DNA of 9,662 bases, taken from positions 1-9,662 of the forward strand of contig JBGUMQ010000050.1 in NCBI GenBank assembly GCA_045116915.1. The letters run 5' to 3'. Of the stretch, positions 7,094 through 9,662 are shown one piece after another (positions within the stretch are counted from its first letter, which is position 1; every line of letters begins with the position of its first letter). Made by a program: the position numbers and the translations under genes. Source of the DNA: UBA9732 sp045116915. Lineage in GTDB: Bacteria; Spirochaetota; Spirochaetia; Sphaerochaetales; Sphaerochaetaceae. The notes below the pieces were generated by a model. The model was given only the letters and a program-made list of their open reading frames with translations, did no database searches and was not told the DNA's origin.

Positions 7094-7166
7094 TGGGCCC
7101 ACTGAGATTTGAACTCAGGACCAAAGGATTATGAGTCCTCTGCTCTGACCGCTGAGCTACAGGCCC
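7094..7166 (-). tRNA. tRNA with anticodon CAU (probably tRNA-Ile2, alternatively elongator tRNA-Met)
   Basis: A 73-nt cloverleaf folds cleanly. It has a 7-bp acceptor stem (GGGCCTG with TGGGCCC, two G-U pairs at its base), D-stem GCTC/GAGC, anticodon stem GAGGA/TCCTT with loop CTCATAA, variable loop TGGTC, T-stem CTGAG/CTCAG with loop TTCAAAT, and discriminator A. The 3' CCA is not encoded (ATGA follows), so it would be added by tRNA nucleotidyltransferase. The anticodon is CAU. The first pair is G-C, which excludes an initiator tRNA of the usual bacterial kind. The A-C-T-C-A-T-A-A-T-C loop context and the TTGGTC after it resemble the minor isoleucine tRNA (E. coli ileX), whose C34 is changed to lysidine by TilS to read AUA. 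The Met elongator remains possible. Confidence 0.93.
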
Positions 7167-7187
7167 GCTACTTTTCAGTGGCGTCTT

Positions 7188-7216
7188 AAGTTAGCACTTT
7201 TATACCTGAATATCAA
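7188..7216 (-). promoter_or_regulatory. Candidate promoter of the tRNA gene
   Basis: On the minus strand TTGATA (7216-7211) is followed after 17 bp by TAACTT (7193-7188), preceded by a TG as in extended -10 promoters. The predicted start is about 15 nt before the mature tRNA. The -10 match is weak. TATAAA at 7202-7197 is an alternative -10 without a good -35. Confidence 0.3.
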
Positions 7217-7244
7217 CCCTGAGTTCGGGATGAGCTGAAAAAAC

Positions 7245-7273
7245 TTGAGTTTGTCCCGAATACCAAATACAAT
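7245..7273 (+). promoter_or_regulatory. Promoter of the first outer-membrane protein gene
   Basis: TTGAGT (7245-7250) and TACAAT (7268-7273) are 17 bp apart, matching 4 of 6 and 5 of 6 consensus bases. The predicted start is near 7280, almost on the ATG at 7282. It lies within a larger inverted repeat: TTCGGGA at 7224-7230 and TCCCGAA at 7254-7260 flank the -35. Confidence 0.45.
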
Positions 7274-7281
7274 GGCATGCG

Positions 7282-8505
7282 ATGAGGCGCAGGAAGATTT
7301 CGACGTTGATGATTGCCATGCTTTTTATTGCATGCGCCTCACTGTCCGCGCTTTCATTCTCCACCAGGCTCATAGGCGTCACGACACACCCCGATTTCTG
7401 GCTCGGAGTGTTCCCCTCCAGCGTCAGATGCTACCTGGGCCTTGACGGGATCGAACTCCTGTCCGGAAGAGTGACCGAAGTCGGCGCAACAATAGCCACA
7501 GGGACGATAGCCAGGATGCTGTCCCAGGATCCGGAGACAGGGCAGATCATCAGCGATACATCGCCGGACTACCTCAGGGGCAACAGATACTACGATGTCA
7601 TGTACGCCGCCTGGAAGATCGGCATCGCCCAGGGTATGGGATGGTCGGACCTTGCCGACTACGACCTCATGACGCTGCGCTTCACATTCGACGGCCGGTG
7701 GGAGGTGGCGCTGGATCCGCTGATGCAGGTCCAGTCCAGGACAGGATACCCGTTCAGGAACATTCCCGCCTTCGCCAATGCAGTGCCGGGAGAAGTCCTT
7801 CCCGGAACACCCGACCTTTCCGGAAACAGACACCTCATCAGCACCAGCCTTGACCTTTACGGCAAGCTGTCCGACCAGCTGTTCGAGGTCGGCGTGCTCG
7901 AAGGACTTTCGATGGAGTTCAAACTCGTCTGGGCCCCGGCGTTCCTGAACTTCTCCAGATCCAGCGGAGGCTATTCCGAGTACTGGAAGATCTGGCTCTT
8001 TGCCGACTACGCGAAGAACCTGTTCCAGAAAACCGATTCCAATGGCAACAACCTGTGGTCGTTCGGAGTCTCGAACGAGTTCGAGATGCGCATACTCGGC
8101 GGCAAGTACATCCCCGAGTACGCGAGGACGATGAACTCCCACATCTGGTGGTACGAGCCGGAGAACATGACCATCACGCTCAAGGACACCATAAGGCTGA
8201 ACTACTACGGACGGCAGTTCCTGGGCGACTGCATCCCGTACATCTACCTCTTCATGGACGTGAACTACTCCGGAGGAAAGCTCTACAACTACAAGGCGGA
8301 GAAGTTCACATCCGTATGGGAGGCGAGTGCCGGATTGCACGTGGAGCTGCAGCTTTTCGGCTTCATACACATCTATTATGAAATAGGAGGGATATTCCTC
8401 TATACCGGCGACAACCAGGCCTACAGTGCCGGCTACAGGTCTTCGGATACCGTGAGGATAACGGTGGCCTTCCCTGCAGAAGAAGGCGCCGACTGGTCCA
8501 CGTGA
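7282..8505 (+). CDS. Putative outer-membrane beta-barrel protein, paralog 1
   Basis: The 407-residue protein has a signal peptide: basic MRRRK, a hydrophobic core at residues 7-18, and probable cleavage after A-S-L-S-A (residue 23). The rest has no long hydrophobic helix but many short alternating, aromatic-rich strands, such as 130-140, 188-196, 212-218, 321-328 and 352-369. Near the C-terminus V-R-I-T-V-A-F (391-397) resembles a final beta-barrel strand, followed by a 10-residue tail. It aligns along much of its length with the next gene product; for example LVWAPAFLN (215-223) matches LQFAPSFLN there. No family name is recognised with confidence; a porin-like or structural outer-membrane role is inferred. 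ATG 7282 supplies the charged start of the signal peptide but has no Shine-Dalgarno sequence. The in-frame ATG 7309 would remove the basic residues. Confidence 0.8.
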   Translation: MRRRKISTLMIAMLFIACASLSALSFSTRLIGVTTHPDFWLGVFPSSVRCYLGLDGIELLSGRVTEVGATIATGTIARMLSQDPETGQIISDTSPDYLRGNRYYDVMYAAWKIGIAQGMGWSDLADYDLMTLRFTFDGRWEVALDPLMQVQSRTGYPFRNIPAFANAVPGEVLPGTPDLSGNRHLISTSLDLYGKLSDQLFEVGVLEGLSMEFKLVWAPAFLNFSRSSGGYSEYWKIWLFADYAKNLFQKTDSNGNNLWSFGVSNEFEMRILGGKYIPEYARTMNSHIWWYEPENMTITLKDTIRLNYYGRQFLGDCIPYIYLFMDVNYSGGKLYNYKAEKFTSVWEASAGLHVELQLFGFIHIYYEIGGIFLYTGDNQAYSAGYRSSDTVRITVAFPAEEGADWST

Positions 8506-8536
8506 CACGAAGACGGGAACAAAGCGGACACAATAC

Positions 8537-8564
8537 GTGACACAAAACGGATATGATATATAAG
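8537..8564 (+). promoter_or_regulatory. Candidate promoter of the second outer-membrane protein gene
   Basis: GTGACA (8537-8542) and TATAAG (8559-8564) are 16 bp apart, each matching 5 of 6 consensus bases. The predicted start is near 8571, followed by GAAGGGG (8576-8582) 6 nt before ATG 8589. TATGAT at 8552-8557 is an alternative -10. The second gene may therefore be transcribed on its own as well as by read-through from the first; no terminator is seen in the 83-bp gap. Confidence 0.35.
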
Positions 8565-8588
8565 GAAAAAACACTGAAGGGGTTTCAA

Positions 8589-9662
8589 ATGAAGAAAACA
8601 CTGACTGTCGTACTGGTGCTCGTCATCGCACTCTGCAGCGTATTCGCCGGAGATTTCAAGTTCCTGTTCACAGAACTGGACCAGCACACCGAGATCCTCT
8701 CCGGATTCCTCCCGACCCTTGTGACGGTCGGCGCGGGATACAACGGACTGTCCCTGATCGAAGGGGACCTCACACAGATACAGGCCACGATCGGAGGCGG
8801 CTACACACAGCGCGTGCTGTTCCAGGACCCGGCCACGGGAGAGCCCCTGATCGCCGACCAGCTGCTCTATGACCAGATACAGGTCCGCTGGAACCTGAAG
8901 TTCCTCCAGGGATTCGGCGAGTCGTGGGTCGAGGGCCAGGACCTGGTCACAGCCTACGTGGGCTACGAAGGCCGCTACGAGAAGGCCGTCGATTCCATGA
9001 AGGTCGGCGAGCCGCGCTACCGCGGATATGCCGATGCCGCGACCCGGACCAAAGGCAAGACACCCATCCCGACACTGGACGACTGGTTCGGCGCAACACT
9101 TGCGGGCAACAGCATCTACCCCGATCTGGCCGATGACTACACGGCGTTCATGAACAACTTCTACATCGGCGCCAAGCTCAACATGATGCAGGACAGGATG
9201 GTCGCGAACGAGGGCCTTCTTGCCGAGGTCAAGCTCCAGTTCGCTCCCTCGTTCCTCAACAAAAAGGCAAGCTACTACAGCGTCACGCTCAACGCCGTGG
9301 CAGGAACCACGCTGCTGGAAATCCCCAGCAAGAAGGGAAGGAACCTGTTCTCCATAGTCTTGATCGACAGGCTGAACGTGAACTGGACCGACGGAGAGAA
9401 GGTCCCCGTCTATGCCTCCATGCCGGTATCGCTCGGAAGGAAGGTCCGCGGTTTCAACACCAACAGCTACAACACCAACTTCACCGTGGTCAACAACCTG
9501 GACATCCGCCTTGCCGGGCCCGAGTTCATCATGGACGGCGTGTTCCCGCGCCTGAACCTCTTCCTGGACCTGGGCTGGTACGCGGGCAACTACCTCAATT
9601 CCGACAAGAGCGCGGCCGACATGGCACAGGAGTATCAGCTCAAGCGCCTGCTCTGCTCGGTC
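8589..9662 (+). CDS. Putative outer-membrane beta-barrel protein, paralog 2 (3' end cut by window)
   Basis: An open frame of 358 codons runs from ATG 8589 to the end of the window without a stop, so the C-terminus is missing. It begins with a clear signal peptide: MKK, a hydrophobic core at residues 4-15, and cleavage after C-S-V-F-A (residue 20) before G-D-F. The mature part is rich in aromatic and alternating residues and has no transmembrane helix. It is a diverged duplicate of the preceding gene. Matching stretches are G-L-S-L-I-E-G-D-L-T-Q-I-Q-A-T-I (53-68), F-Q-D-P-A-T-G-E (78-85), the Q-D-L-V to A-V-D block (117-135), LQFAPSFLN (216-224), and D-I-R-L-A-G to L-F-L-D-L (305-328), in the same order and nearly the same positions. 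GAAGGGG at 8576-8582 is a proper ribosome binding site. An outer-membrane location is inferred from signal peptide and strand pattern; function unknown. Confidence 0.82.
   Translation, partial: MKKTLTVVLVLVIALCSVFAGDFKFLFTELDQHTEILSGFLPTLVTVGAGYNGLSLIEGDLTQIQATIGGGYTQRVLFQDPATGEPLIADQLLYDQIQVRWNLKFLQGFGESWVEGQDLVTAYVGYEGRYEKAVDSMKVGEPRYRGYADAATRTKGKTPIPTLDDWFGATLAGNSIYPDLADDYTAFMNNFYIGAKLNMMQDRMVANEGLLAEVKLQFAPSFLNKKASYYSVTLNAVAGTTLLEIPSKKGRNLFSIVLIDRLNVNWTDGEKVPVYASMPVSLGRKVRGFNTNSYNTNFTVVNNLDIRLAGPEFIMDGVFPRLNLFLDLGWYAGNYLNSDKSAADMAQEYQLKRLLCSV

Noticed and set aside
7282..7350. Lipoprotein signal in the first outer-membrane protein (L-F-I-A-C at residues 13-17)
   Set aside because: Relaxed spirochaetal lipoboxes could allow it, but the I before A is unusual, a normal A-S-L-S-A cleavage site follows, and the paralog has a clear type I signal instead.
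7245..7445. A 66-codon open frame in another plus-strand frame before the outer-membrane gene
   Set aside because: It overlaps the start of the real gene out of frame, has no ribosome binding site, and its product lacks any recognisable feature.
7354..8601. A 415-codon open frame on the minus strand opposite the first outer-membrane protein gene
   Set aside because: Shadow of a gene that has a signal peptide and a paralog next door. The antisense product is V-, E- and R-rich with no signal or motif.
1..9662. Mobile element, phage, CRISPR or defence system
   Set aside because: No transposase, integrase, nuclease, repeat array or terminal inverted repeats were found. All genes fit ordinary metabolism, transport or surface functions.

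Overview
The window is a dense piece of bacterial chromosome, rich in G+C, from a diderm bacterium. Two tandem signal-peptide proteins with beta-barrel character imply an outer membrane. The gene set (argFGH plus a short-form argC, a YrbG-type exchanger, a pair of ~400-residue outer-membrane paralogs) would fit an anaerobic spirochaete of the Sphaerochaeta kind. That placement is an inference from general resemblance, not from a marker gene, and is held loosely. No transposase, integrase, CRISPR array, phage gene or other sign of mobility was seen.

Left half, bases 1-3676, minus strand: a tight arginine biosynthesis operon read right to left. It runs argF (ornithine carbamoyltransferase), argG (argininosuccinate synthase), argH (argininosuccinate lyase), then the first 23 codons of argC (N-acetyl-gamma-glutamyl-phosphate reductase, short form), cut by the window edge. 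Gaps are 12 nt, 1 nt and a 4-nt overlap, so the genes are almost certainly co-transcribed and translationally coupled. A good sigma-70-type promoter (TTGACA-17-TATTAA) lies upstream of argF, with an ARG-box-like sequence against its -35 and a perfect 16-bp palindrome in the leader. Reading outward from that AT-rich spacer is an M20D metallo-amidohydrolase (3864-5087, plus), which may handle an N-acylated amino acid linked to the same pathway.

Middle, bases 5088-7166: a Na+/Ca2+-exchanger-family membrane protein (minus) and a short-chain dehydrogenase (plus) diverge from a 138-bp spacer. The spacer holds a promoter overlapped by an inverted repeat with an internal direct repeat. The dehydrogenase converges on a tRNA gene with anticodon CAU (minus, tRNA-Ile2 type more likely than tRNA-Met); a strong hairpin with a T tract ends the tRNA transcript.

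Right part, bases 7167-9662, plus strand: two consecutive genes for secreted, probably outer-membrane beta-barrel proteins. They align to each other along their length and so arose by duplication; the second is cut by the window end. The first has a good promoter so close to its start codon that its mRNA may be leaderless.

Nothing here clearly forms a new defence or mobile system. The points most worth following are the paralogous outer-membrane pair, the control region of the arginine operon, and the amidohydrolase beside it.
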